Positions 45,965-57,000 of a stretch of 64,000 nucleotides of DNA are shown one piece after another. The stretch is from Lojkania enalia (Eukaryota > Ascomycota > Dothideomycetes > Pleosporales). Position numbers and translations under genes: made by a program. The notes under the pieces are model-generated. The model made no database searches. It saw nothing but the letters and a program-made list of their open reading frames with translations, and was not told where the DNA came from. The DNA lies in assembly GCA_010094045.1 (NCBI GenBank), contig ML986619.1, positions 256,858 through 320,857 of the forward strand. The letters are read 5' to 3'. The number at the start of each line of letters is the position of its first letter. Within the stretch, counting starts at the first letter, position 1.

Positions 45965-47843
45965 ACGTGTTTTATCAGCGAGCTGGCCACTTCACTAAAA
46001 TCATGACGGCTTTTTATAGATAGCTGCACAACGCTATAATAAATTAGCTAGTAGATAGATCTATAAGAAATTTGCTATCCAGTAGTACATTATGCTCTTC
46101 TATGACCTTGTTCATGATAGTTGCTGCATGTAGGTGGCGCTCGTTGTCTGTCTGCCGCTCAAGCCTAGTTATCCTCCAGGACTACACTATCGGCCTCTAC
46201 GACTAGCCGTCGACCTTCCTTAGCCTGTAGAGCATCCCCCACGGGCTATATACGACTAGCGCTGCTGCTGCTTGCGCTGCTGACGCTGACTAGCCTGTCG
46301 AAGCTTTATATTTTCTACTATACGAATCGTCGCTGAGTTTATTACAAGTTTACAACTTTTAATAACCTGACGGAAAACCTGAATAGTAGGGTTCTGTAAC
46401 TAATAATAAAGTAGGCCTTGTAAATATTTAGCCTCCTGCTGAAGCTAAGATACAGTATACGGCCTCTCCGCTATCTATATAGCCTTAGTATTAGCTGATA
46501 TTGTTGGTGGAGACGGCGTTCTAACTACTATAAGCGATAATAGGGCATGATCTAAATAGGAAGGGACTAGTTCTATCACTTAGAAGCTAGCCTTAATATT
46601 TATATACTATCTTAAGAGGTAAGAAGTAGCTAATATTAAGTAACTATAGTAGATACGATATATATATAGGTATATCAAGGCTAGTAATCTTCGCTCTATA
46701 TAGTACTAATTGAATTTGTTCGTAGCATAGCTACTATAGCTGTTAAGTATAAGTAGGTGATAAATCTTACATACGCAGGATACTATATATTATAATATCT
46801 TATAGCTTTGAGTTACGGGTTAATAATATAGAGTTACCTGACCTAGGGTTAAAATAGCCGAATCGCACCCTGCAGGGATAGTAGCAATTCATCTCTCTTT
46901 TATCAGCTATCTCTTTTCTAAGAGAACTGAATATACGAACATTTTAGCCCTGCTACTCTATCTATTGTTACTACGCTGTAATCTATTATACTAGCCTATT
47001 ACATATATCTATTAAAATACTATAGTTATATAAAGTCTAGGTTGTCTATTATCTAGCTATTATCGTTTACTACAACTACCTAGCTAGCAGGCAGGTCTCT
47101 ATACTAGCTAGCCTAGTATAGCTTTACTAATAGGATAATAAAAGGCGGAATAGTATAGCTAGACGTGTTTGCGCTCTTAGTTATTATAACCTACTCGCGA
47201 TTGCCTAGCCGTATAGTAACTAATTAAATAACTATATTAGAGCTTATAATAACTTTTAATATTGCTGTAATACCTATTATAAATCCTATCTTATTAAAAT
47301 TATAGGTGTCTTCTTCAAGGATACTATATATCTAGCATATATCCTCTACATGTTAGTACTATGCGCCTATTATAATAGGATCTTTACATCTTGCGCGCTC
47401 CGATTAGAACTTCCTATTCTACTTTATCTAGAACTCTGGGTGAGTCTTAATAAAGTGCGATATCTATTATTTACTTATAGGCTATAAAGGAGAATCTGCG
47501 GTAGAAATCCTTATCGGGTCAGGTCTAGGATCTATTAAACTAGTAACTGCTCCTCGGCAGAATCTAGCTTTTAATTAACAGGTCTAGTCTTAGATCTTAG
47601 CTTAATATCCTAAAGGCGTGCCTATATGGTCGATTTTAGTATATTATAGGCTGCTGCTAACGCGCGTATAGATTGTGATGGTTTATTATTAAAAGTTGCA
47701 ATAGCAAGACCAAGTCTACCCTCTTTTTGAAGCTGCTCAGTATTCTGCGTGGGCGGCATCGTAAGTCTTGTAAGAAGACCCGTATTTTTTTTTTGGTGGG
47801 GTGGCTAGCTCGCTGGTATGGCCAGCTCGCTGATAAAACACAT
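45965..47843 (-). mobile_element. Fot1/pogo-type DNA transposon relic 2 (full length, RIP-mutated)
   Basis: Near-perfect 25-bp terminal inverted repeats: left 45965-45989 (ACGTGTTTTATCAGCGAGCT...), right 47819-47843, with a single C/T difference. The flanking target site is TA on the left and TG on the right. Length 1879 bp equals that of full Fot1-type elements. The transposase is on the minus strand from the ATG at 47759: MPPTQNTEQLQKEGRLGLAI followed by RALAAAYNI, the psq/CENP-B HTH region. Repeated in-frame TAG/TAA stand where the family has Gln, the outcome expected of CpA-to-TpA RIP. The interior (46.4-47.6 kb) is extremely rich in TAG/CTA and TATA, and the catalytic domain is unreadable by eye. 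Confidence 0.9.
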
Positions 47844-47904
47844 TGTCACGCATTCCGGCTGGGTCCTCTAATGCTAGACAAGTTTTAATAAAAGACAAAG
47901 ATTA

Positions 47905-49027
47905 TAACACAGATCAGGGAGATAATTGGCACACCTGCAATATCGTGCGGTGTCCTGCATTATGGCGAGCTTGTCCTTCACAGTGAAGGCCATGCGGATG
48001 TTGCCAAGAATCTCGCTGCCTATGCGGATACCGTTAACAGCATTGGTTCATGCTCAAAAGGAGTTGTTCCCGCACTCTGGAACGTCCCAGTTCATAAGGG
48101 AAATTATCCTGGAGGATTCCGCTATCGGCATTCCTTCGCACCTTTCGAACGGTGCATGACCTTGAGATTAGTAAACGTGCAATACTTAGATCTCTGCTCA
48201 CACGGCGCTGGACTAACTCACATTGGCTCACTCAATTGCGAGTTCTTCAATGAATTCTTCAGTAATTGCATAGATCAGGTACACATAGCCGTAGATCTAC
48301 TGGTTGCTCACGACTCTCGCTTTCGTTAGTTGTACAATATTTTTATGCTCGGCGTCGTTGGTGAAATCATAGCTGCAGTATGTAGGAAGAGTGCAGGGGT
48401 GGTATGGAAAGAAAAACCTCTTTGATCCATTAGTGCTCAATCGCACGTGCGCAGACGCTGCGGGCTACCCACGGGACGTCAATGTCGATATCGGCTATTC
48501 CGTAATTCTAGGCGAGGATCCAGAACGCAAAGATGGCAGCATACAAAGTGCGTCTAGATTTCTTAGAAGTACGGTGAAGGGTATGCTCTCGCGAGCGAAA
48601 GCGTTATGCTCGTAGAAGCAACATCAGGGCAACTATTGGAAATAGACTCGCCTGATAAGGAACGATATCGAATCCTGGGAGACATCGAGACCTTGCGATG
48701 CGCCCGCCGTTCAATAATCTTTGAAGGCGACCAGAGCAGAAATTTCTACGGACTCAGGTGATCTCGCCACACCTTGCCTTCCCGTTGGCTTGTGTCTATC
48801 GGGGCCAACTTTGCCCTATTGCGGGATCCGCCTGTCATAGCACAAATTAGTGAAACTCGACTAGCCCTCCACTACTACGGGAAATTCGGAGGATTTCTCG
48901 CATCCTTCTATACTTTTCCGGACACCTGCAGCGCCATAAATTGCTTTGGGCTAATTCTTCAGCTTCCTCGGGTGATCCGACTGATTATATCACCTTATCT
49001 CAAGAAGAGTCTGGTAGGTTTGCGGTA
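47905..49027 (+). pseudogene. Decayed serine beta-lactamase-like (PF00144) gene
   Basis: The family includes class C beta-lactamases, esterases and the acyltransferase LovD. Starting near 47905 one frame reads REIIGTPAISCGVLHYGELV and LAAYADTVNSIGSCSKG, with the SxxK active-site motif as SCSK. It continues with WNVPVHK and LDLCSHGAGLTH, the family's D-L-L-S-H-R-x-G-L block, until a stop near 48330. A second open piece (48391-48615) and a third (48774-49027: LALHYYGKFGGFLASFYTFP followed by DTCSAINC) resemble the C-terminal part in shifted frames. No start codon is preserved upstream; the gene begins only about 60 bp after transposon relic 2. Frames are broken at least twice, so it is non-functional. 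Confidence 0.55.
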
Positions 49028-49850
49028 GGTTTGGAGCGGCTGTTTAGATCCAAACAACAATCTTTGAATTGTGATAATTTTTAAAATATGAATTTTCGGA
49101 AAACCAAGCATCTATCACATATGACCATTGCTCCTAGATAAAAGCTCCTCTCCGATCTGCCATCTGTCGTGCGACTGTTTCTAGTATATTAGCGCTCATT
49201 ACTCCGAATGCAGAGAAAAACTTCCTCCCGCACATACCCCTGTATGTGCACGCGAAATTAATCCTATGTAGCAGGATTCAGCTGCGGTCGCACAGTTGTT
49301 GCTAGGTACACTACCTATGTACTATTCTAGATTATGTTGCGCATCCATTACAAAGCAGCAGGTAGCACAGCAGATAGCTCCATTTATCCACTGCGCTCCC
49401 TTAGGATTCCTAGCCCGTCCCAGATCCTTCTCCTCAACACTATTACCCTCAACATTATACTCAAGAAATTGTCGTATAACCACCTCAACCTTACAGTACT
49501 ATGTAAATAGCGAGTTTCCTAAAGTTATTTATAGAACATTTTTAGAATTAGTAGATCGGTGGATAGAGTGTTGATAGATTGAGATGGTCGAGTATGGATA
49601 CCTTAGTGGCTGACATTAAAAACCCGAGCACCAGGTGGGTGGGAACGGCACAAGTACTGGCCTCGGTGTCCGAGGACTAAGCCTTGTTAAACAGAGGCAA
49701 ACGCCAAGTCCGTTGTTTTGTGCATCCTGCAAGCGTCAGGCCTTCAAAATATGAGAAATCTTCTCCACCTCCCGCATTCAGATGTTAAGGCTTCATAGGC
49801 GTTCGATTCATTCCACTTCTTCGTATTGCATACGAGCGTAGCTTACCTCA
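49028..49850. other. Intergenic, no supported gene
   Basis: About 0.8 kb, AT-rich, holding the promoter of the rhodopsin-domain gene. A 92-codon frame at 49296-49574 shows no domain and no start context worth reporting. Confidence 0.45.
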
Positions 49851-51036
49851 ATGAGCTCGATTGATAATCATTTGGCGCCAGCCATCATAGGTACCGCATA
49901 TGCATTCACCATACTGGGTACTTTTGCTATTGCCCTGCGGTTCGTTGCAAGATATGTCAAAGGTGCACGCTTCGGACTGGACGACTGGACGATGTTGGCC
50001 GCATATTCATTGTTCGTGATTACGATGGGAATGGAACTTCGGGGTTGGTATTACTAATCCAAAATTGCCTTTTACAAATTTTGATGAATTCTTAGGTATC
50101 ACGGCCTTTGCAAGAATTGAACGTGGCTATCAAGACCGTGAATACTCAGAATTTGCGAAGGCAAGCTCACCCGGAACTAGATCGCGAATTAACCGCTGAT
50201 GAAATGCAGTACATCTACCTCTATGGAATTCCCTACCATCTCTGTGTGTGCATCTTGAACATCTCCATATTGCTTATCTACCGCCGCATTTTTACCACAA
50301 AATGGTTCACGAATGTCTCAATGGGATTCATCTGTCTCAACATACTTTGGGGTATTCCTGCAGTCATCGTTTCAATCTGGGCATGCAATCCCATAAGCTC
50401 CTGGTGGAAATCACCCACACCGACTTGTATCCACTACGGAACGTTTTGGGTCATTATAGCGACATTTGAGGTGTTTATACAATTCTGCATGATGATTCTA
50501 CCCGTCAATGAAGTGCGCAAGTTGCAGCTTACAACTGCGCGCAAGGTCAGCGTCTCCGCCATTTTCATGCTAGGTGGCCTGTAAGTAGAGTTGCTATAAA
50601 TACTATGTCCTTATTTGTAAGCTAACTCTCAAATAGTGCCATTATATCCGGAATTGTTCGCATTGCAGTATCCTACAAGAATTCAATGGCGATTGCACTC
50701 GACGTAGATGCCCTTTGGCTCAACATTCATTTAGGGATAGCTGTCGTTTCAGCCTGCTTGCCGACGTATAAACCGCTTGTTTCCATGGCCACAGATAAGG
50801 CTAGGTCTTACTACTCCTACGTGACTGGCAGCAACGTCACATCCTCTATTGGATCGTCGAAGAAATACAGAGGATCCGCGTCAGACGAACAAAAAGGAAG
50901 CGCTTTCATAGTTAGCAAAACCAGTTCGAAAGCATGGGAACGTTTAGATGCTCTTGAGCGCCATGACGGTGATAATGTTGAACTTGTTGGTAGAGAAGAC
51001 TCGAAGGTGAGATCAACTGCAAGTACGATTGTATGA
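49851..51036 (+). CDS. Fungal rhodopsin-domain (PTH11-related) 7-TM protein
   Basis: Integral membrane protein of the large fungal rhodopsin-domain family, some members of which act as surface or GPCR-like sensors. The proposed exons are 49851-50043, 50115-50580 and 50637-51036 (352 residues). Intron 2 (GTAAGT...AAATAG, 56 nt) is clear. Intron 1 (71 nt) uses a weak GTTGGT donor and AAG acceptor, so that boundary is uncertain. Seven hydrophobic spans are visible: IIGTAYAFTILGTFAIALRF, WTMLAAYSLFVITMG, IPYHLCVCILNISILLIYRR, VSMGFICLNILWGIPAVIVS, VIIATFEVFIQFCMMILPV, VSAIFMLGGLAIISGIVRIA and IHLGIAVVSACLPTYKPLV. The family DDW motif follows span 1 (RFGLDDW). The C-terminal tail is hydrophilic, as usual. 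Such genes sometimes sit inside metabolic clusters. Confidence 0.85.
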
Positions 51037-51387
51037 GAAACCGCGGTGAGAATTGACAATGAAATATTGTTTTAAAGGCTTCAGCATCAAGCTTTAACTA
51101 GAGGCCTGCTAGTACTTCAGTTGTACCGTGTATAATAAGGCGTCCGAGAAGTGAAAAATCTTATACCAGTTCGCGGTACGGGCTCGTTCTCAAAAACAGA
51201 AGTAAAATAAAACAGTTGGATAGGTCACAACATACACACTATGCTATTGGTGGCCAAGCAACAGGAGACTCAATGACGATGGATACTACAAAAATTCTCT
51301 GCTCCAATTCCTCTCTACTCTTAGCTAAAGAGTGAACGTGTGCACACAAAAACAATCTCAGCATGTTTCGCGGACTCTACAGTAGCA

Positions 51388-52507
51388 TCAAGCAGCACTT
51401 GATGATTTCGCGAAACTCTTCAGAAGCGCGACGAACTCAGTGGGTTTTTCAAGTGGAATCCAGTGACCACATTGTAAACGCTCGATACGATGGTTGCAAA
51501 GATAAGCATTAGCAGTCGGCTTCTGGAAGTCTGGAACACAGACATAATCGTACTCGCTCACAATCACCAAAGATGGTAGCCCAATACTCTTACTCTCCTC
51601 TGTTGTAAGAGTTGAATTATACGGTTCGTCGACTTTATGCATGATTCCTTTGTACCTTCATGAATTAGTAAATGTTAAGTATTCGCTATGCAATCCTTAC
51701 CAATTCAGTGGAGCCGTGTACCCGCCTCTTTTAAAAATCTGGTTGCGCTTCTGTACATCGTCCTCACTCAACCAGGCAGGCAAAGGCGTCACTTTGGCAT
51801 TAGTGATCCATGATTTCGCTGCACCTATAGGACCCATGGTGGTTTTCCAATCCTCCGGATGTTGCGGGTAGAGAAGCGACACGAACGAATCTGAATTCGT
51901 GTCGAGGGTGCTTCCAGCGTTATCTTCGTCGAAAAATTTCCAGTACCCGAAGGTGGGGTAACCTAGGATTTGTTCTGTCATGATGTTGAACTGGTCTACA
52001 TCAAATGATCCTGGGGGAACATATCCGACTGAGGAAAATACAATACTTGCGAACAACGACGGATGCGCTAGTGCGGTGTACGATAATAACCCTGAGCCCC
52101 TGAAAAACATTGAATTAGCGCATTCATTGCTATACCAAAGCTAGTCATTTTCAGAGAAGCTCACGTGCTACTCACATATCATGCCCAACTCCGATCACCT
52201 GCTGAATATGTTCCTTCTGGAGGAGCTCGCTTAAGTGGTCGGCCATTCGTTTCATAGAATACGCCGAGAGTTCCGTAGGCTTGTCTGTGTCTCCGTATCC
52301 AAGAAGATCTGGGGCAATGATGCCGTAGCCATCTTCCTGAAGGAGCGGAACTACGCGTCTCCAGTCGAAGCTGGAGCTGGGGAAGCCATGTAGTAAGAGA
52401 AAAGTGGGCTGAGTTGGACTCAACGGTGGGATGAAGATGTACGCATAGGTGGTGCCGTCTTTCAGAGCTATGCTCTTGCTCGTGTCGGGAAACAGCTGAA
52501 GCGCCAT
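51388..52507 (-). CDS. Epoxide-hydrolase-like alpha/beta hydrolase
   Basis: Three exons (52507-52176, 52099-51701, 51655-51388) join in frame across introns of 76 nt (GTGAGT...TTTCAG) and 45 nt (GTAAGG...TGAAG), giving 332 residues. The fold and active site are those of soluble epoxide hydrolases: oxyanion motif HGFP (residues 40-43) followed by SSSFDWR, DLLGYGDTDKP, and the nucleophile Asp in GVGHDMGSG (about residue 110). The catalytic His lies in QCGHWIPLEKP (about 308), with the acid probably Asp in SEYDYVCVPD. The first intron falls inside the nucleophile-elbow Met codon. Fungal polyketide clusters often include such enzymes to open polyene-derived epoxides. It is divergent from the PKS, whose start is about 1.6 kb away, so a role in the same pathway is a reasonable inference. 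Confidence 0.92.
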
Positions 52508-54064
52508 GTTAGTAACTGCCGTGATTGTGATGATGCTGCAATGTTGTCCGGAGTGTGAGATGAAGAGGGAAGATGAAGCAAAAGTGATGAGGCTCAGCAG
52601 CAAGGGGTATCCACCAATTTCCAAATGTTAACGTTCGCGCGGGGCTACAAACGTGGGATGGCATAGACTCCACAAGCTTGTTATCGATCGAACGGGGGCA
52701 ATGCTGGGTGATGTTGCACAACACCTACGCCGGAATTGGCTGACCACCATTCGCGCTTCGGCAAAACGAACAATCTCACATCTTTCGACGCGACAAAGAA
52801 TAGAGAAACCTTCCTCAAAAATAGAGAACAAATATTCAAAAACAAAGAGACTTTCTTCCTTGCTGAGGTAGTACTTTCAAATCACGCCAAGTTTTCTTCG
52901 CATAATAGCTAACACGGAAAAGAGAAGTAATTACCCTTTTTGTAACTGTTAAGGGGGAAATGAGCGGTAGGTAAGTCCAGCATGGATATTGTGCAATGTG
53001 ACCCGGCGATGCGGGGCAAAAATTGAAATGAGGATCGTTACTTAATTGTGACGCATGCACTTCGGCATCCTAAACGGCAAGCATATGGCACAGTTAGTGC
53101 TCTGCATGCCCAGCTGCGGGTTCGCCAGGGGTAGGCGTTTGTGAAGTTGCCATAACGTTACTTAGTCTCACTAGGTACAGTCGCCGACAAGCCTCGTTTA
53201 AATACCTAAAAAGGTTAATCATTTACCTTGCATTATCTTGCGGTTGAGCGACCTAGTTGGGAGACAGCACGGCGTATCTTTATGTGAGCTTGCCTCTATC
53301 GTTTAAGGAAGTCGTAGCCGGTCAAGATGGGTCAGGCCGACAGAATACGGTCTGTAAAAAACTACGCTTCAGACTATGCAAGTTATATGTATCATAGTAG
53401 GTAAAGTCAATATATTTCCCCCTCTAAACAAGATACTTACGAGAATAACTAGTTATTAGTATAGAGTTAATAAATTACCTGTAGAGGATCTTAGTAATAA
53501 ATTTTAAATCAAAAATTATATGGAATAGGAATATGTAAGTAAAAAAGTATTAGTATTAGCGCTAGAACCCCGTTAAGAGGGGAGACTATATAGAAAAATA
53601 TTAACAATGCTTATTTAGAAAAACACTATTAGTAGGTTCTAGATACATAGTAATGCTAAAGCTCCTAATATTCTTGGCAGCCATGGGGACTGTAGTGGAT
53701 GGAAAGTTCTCCTCAGGAAAGAGATGACCATCAAGAATCCTGTATGCGTGCAGTATACAGGGACCAATTGGCTTGTTAACAACCTGCAAGAAAATATTCT
53801 TTTATCCGTCACTCCGGTGTAGCTTATCTAGTAGGATTCTGTATGATTCCGTGACTAGGATACCAATTAGGGAAAGAGAGGTATACCCCATTCTTTGATT
53901 CCGTCTTACCCAATTTGAGGTAATGCATTGTAAAGGATTTTCTACCTAACATAACTATAAAACACTATCGTTGTGGACTTCATACGGCCGAGAACCGTTG
54001 TTCAATTCCTGTATCTCTTCGTTCTCAATTGACGTAACGATTAGCATTGAAGCATTCGAGCAAG
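52508..54064. promoter_or_regulatory. Divergent promoter region, epoxide hydrolase and PKS
   Basis: About 1.56 kb separates the two divergent starts. The part at 53.38-53.60 kb is AT-rich and TAG/TTA-dense like the RIP-affected transposons, perhaps a small relic. A 62-codon minus-strand frame at 53601-53789 shows no domain. No binding site for a pathway regulator could be named. Confidence 0.45.
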
Positions 54065-57000
54065 ATGGCGCCCTTCATTGAGGAAAGTCCAAGTTCCAGT
54101 AGTATGGCAAGTACTACTAGTACTGAGTCTATCAGTGATGGTGCAAGCGAACTCGATGGGAACAATGCTGAGCCTATCGCTATCATCGGCTTTGCGTTCA
54201 AGTTTCCGCAAGAGGCCGACACGCCGGAGGGATTTTGGAAGATGTTGCTCGAGAAACGATGTGTGATGACGGATTTTCCAGAAGACCGGATGAGCGTGAA
54301 AGGTCATTACCGCAAGGAAAAGAAGCAGACTACCGTACGTAAATCATTTTCATCTAGTGGTAGTCTGCTAAATTTCCGTAGCTCCAATTGAAGGGCGGGC
54401 ACTTTATCAAAGAAGAAATGGCAGCATTTGATGCTAATTTCTTTTCCATCTCTCCAACTGAAGCCTTAGCATTGGATCCCATGCAAAGGTGGCTTTTGGA
54501 AGTTTCCTACCATGCTTTCGAAAATGGTGAGCAGGCTCTACTCATACTACTAAGCCATCCCAGATAACTGATCGATTATAGCTGGACTTCCCATAGAAAC
54601 AGTTGCAAATTCAGCTACTTCCGTACATACCGGATCCTTTGCACACGATTACATGATTCAGACGACAAGAGATGTGGAACAGTTCCCTACTTATGCTGGA
54701 TATGGCCTCGGTGCGGCCATGCTTGCGAATCGAATCAGCTGGTTCTATAATCTCACCGGTCCTAGTATTGCAGTAGACTCTGCTTGCTCGAGTAGCGCCA
54801 TGGCGCTGGACATGTCATGTCAATCCCTTAGGACTAGATCCTCTAATATGGTGAGTTCAAATATGCACCATCGTACTGTAAAGGTTTGCCTGGCTAATAA
54901 TGGGATGTTTCAGGGACTGGTTGCTGGCTGCAACTTGACGTTCTCACCAGAGACCTTTGCCTGGCTTTCTAACATGAACATGCTCTCACCCGATAGCAAA
55001 AGCTATTCATTTGATCACCGAGCTAATGGTTACGCCCGTGGTGAAGGAATTGCTGTCATGGTTGTCAAGCGTCTTGAGGACGCAATTCGTGATGGCAACA
55101 CAATTCGCGCTGTCATTCGATCGACTGGCGCTAATGAGGACGGACATACGTCAGGCATAACACAACCTAGTCAGATGGCCCAAGAACAGTTGATCAAAGA
55201 AACATACGAAAGAGCAGGGTTGTCAATGGAATTCACACGTTACTGCGAGGCCCATGGGACCGGTACTCCTCTTGGCGATCCTTTGGAAGCCACAGCAATT
55301 GGTAACTCCTTCCGCTCATACCGTAGTGAGGAGGAACCTTTGTACGTTGGCTCAGTCAAGTCGAACATCGGACACTTAGAAGGCTCGAGCGGACTAGCGG
55401 GAGTTATCAAAGTAGTCCTCGCTTTAGAAAGCGGATTGATTCCACCGAACGCCAATTTTGAAAAGATCAACCCAATGATCGACACAAAGCATCTGCGAAT
55501 ACGTATACCGAGCGACGCGACCCCTTGGCCGTCACCAGGTCTTCGAAGAGCATCTATCAACTCCTTTGGATATGGTGGGGCTAATTGCCACATTGTCCTA
55601 GATGATGCCTACAATTACTTGAAATTGAGGGGTATGAAAGGCACACACAAGACTGCAGCATCTCCTCCAGCAGCAGATGAGTCAAAATGGTATTCTTCTA
55701 GGGTTGAGAGTCCGGCTAGTAGAGACTCTTCTGCAGATACTCGTAAGACGCCAAAACTCCTTGTTCTGTCAGCAAGCGATGAAGCAGGTATTCAACGCCT
55801 TGCTACGTCCTACGAGGCACATTTCGCAAAAAATTTCCAGGACGGAGATCTGCCCCCGAAAATTCTGGATGCTGTAGCATACACACTGGATAGCCATCGG
55901 AGCGTACTCACGTACCGCTCCAGCTCCGTTGCACATTCCCTCGAAGATCTCCTTAGAATAGCAACGACAGCCTCGATGGCAGTAAAGCCTCGTGGGACTC
56001 CTCTTCAGCTCGGTTTTGTCTTTACTGGGCAAGGCGCACAATGGTTTGCCATGGGAAGGGAGCTCCTTGACTACCCAGTTTATCGGAAATCAGTAGACGA
56101 TGCTAGCATTCACCTTGCTAGTCTTGGTTGTCCCTGGTCAGCGTTGGATGAGTTGAACCGAGGTCTGGATTCCACAAAAGTCGACGAGTATAGCCAGGCA
56201 TTATGTACAGTCATTCAGGTCGCTTTGGTCGATCTCTTGAATGAAGTCAACATCAAGCCATCCGCAGTCGTTGGCCATTCTTCCGGAGAAATAGCAGCGG
56301 CGTACGCTGCAGGGTATATCTCGAAGCAAGACGCATGGAAGATTGCGTACTTTCGCGGCATTGTCGCTTCGAAGTTGTCGAGTTCATATGATCACGGTTC
56401 CGGCGCAATGATAGCAATCGGACTTCCCGAGGAAGAGGTGCTACCACATATTGCAGATATTCTTTCGACGGAAACGAGCAGTCTTGGTTTAAATGTGGCC
56501 TGCATAAACAGCCCCAAGAACGTTACTGTTGCTGGAGATAGAAACCTGATCCACATTCTCAAGCATCGTTTGGACCAACAAAACGTCTTCGCGCGCGAGC
56601 TACGTGTGAAAGTTGCATATCACTCCAAACAAATGCAAGCTGTTGCAGACGAATACCTTAACAGCATCGGGGCAAATCTAAAAAGCTCTCCAACTCAATA
56701 CACGGTCCCTATGATCTCAAGTGTGTCCGGTAAAATTATTGGCGGAGATGATCTGCGTAGTCCAGGGTATTGGGCGCAGAATATGGTTTCTCCAGTTCTT
56801 TTCAGTCCTGCTGTCTTGGAAATGTGCACCCTATCACGCGCATCTTTGGGAAAGGACACTAGCCATGATCGTGGAACAGCTTGGGTTGTGGATTACCTGG
56901 TCGAGGTTGGCCCTCACTCTGCCCTACAAGGACCTCTTCGAGACATTCTAAAGAGTCTTGATAGAGGAAGTGACATAGGCTATAGTTCTGTGCTTGTACG

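Noticed and set aside
53601..53789. 62-codon minus-strand frame in the PKS promoter region
   Set aside because: No family resemblance and surrounded by TA-rich, probably RIP-affected DNA.
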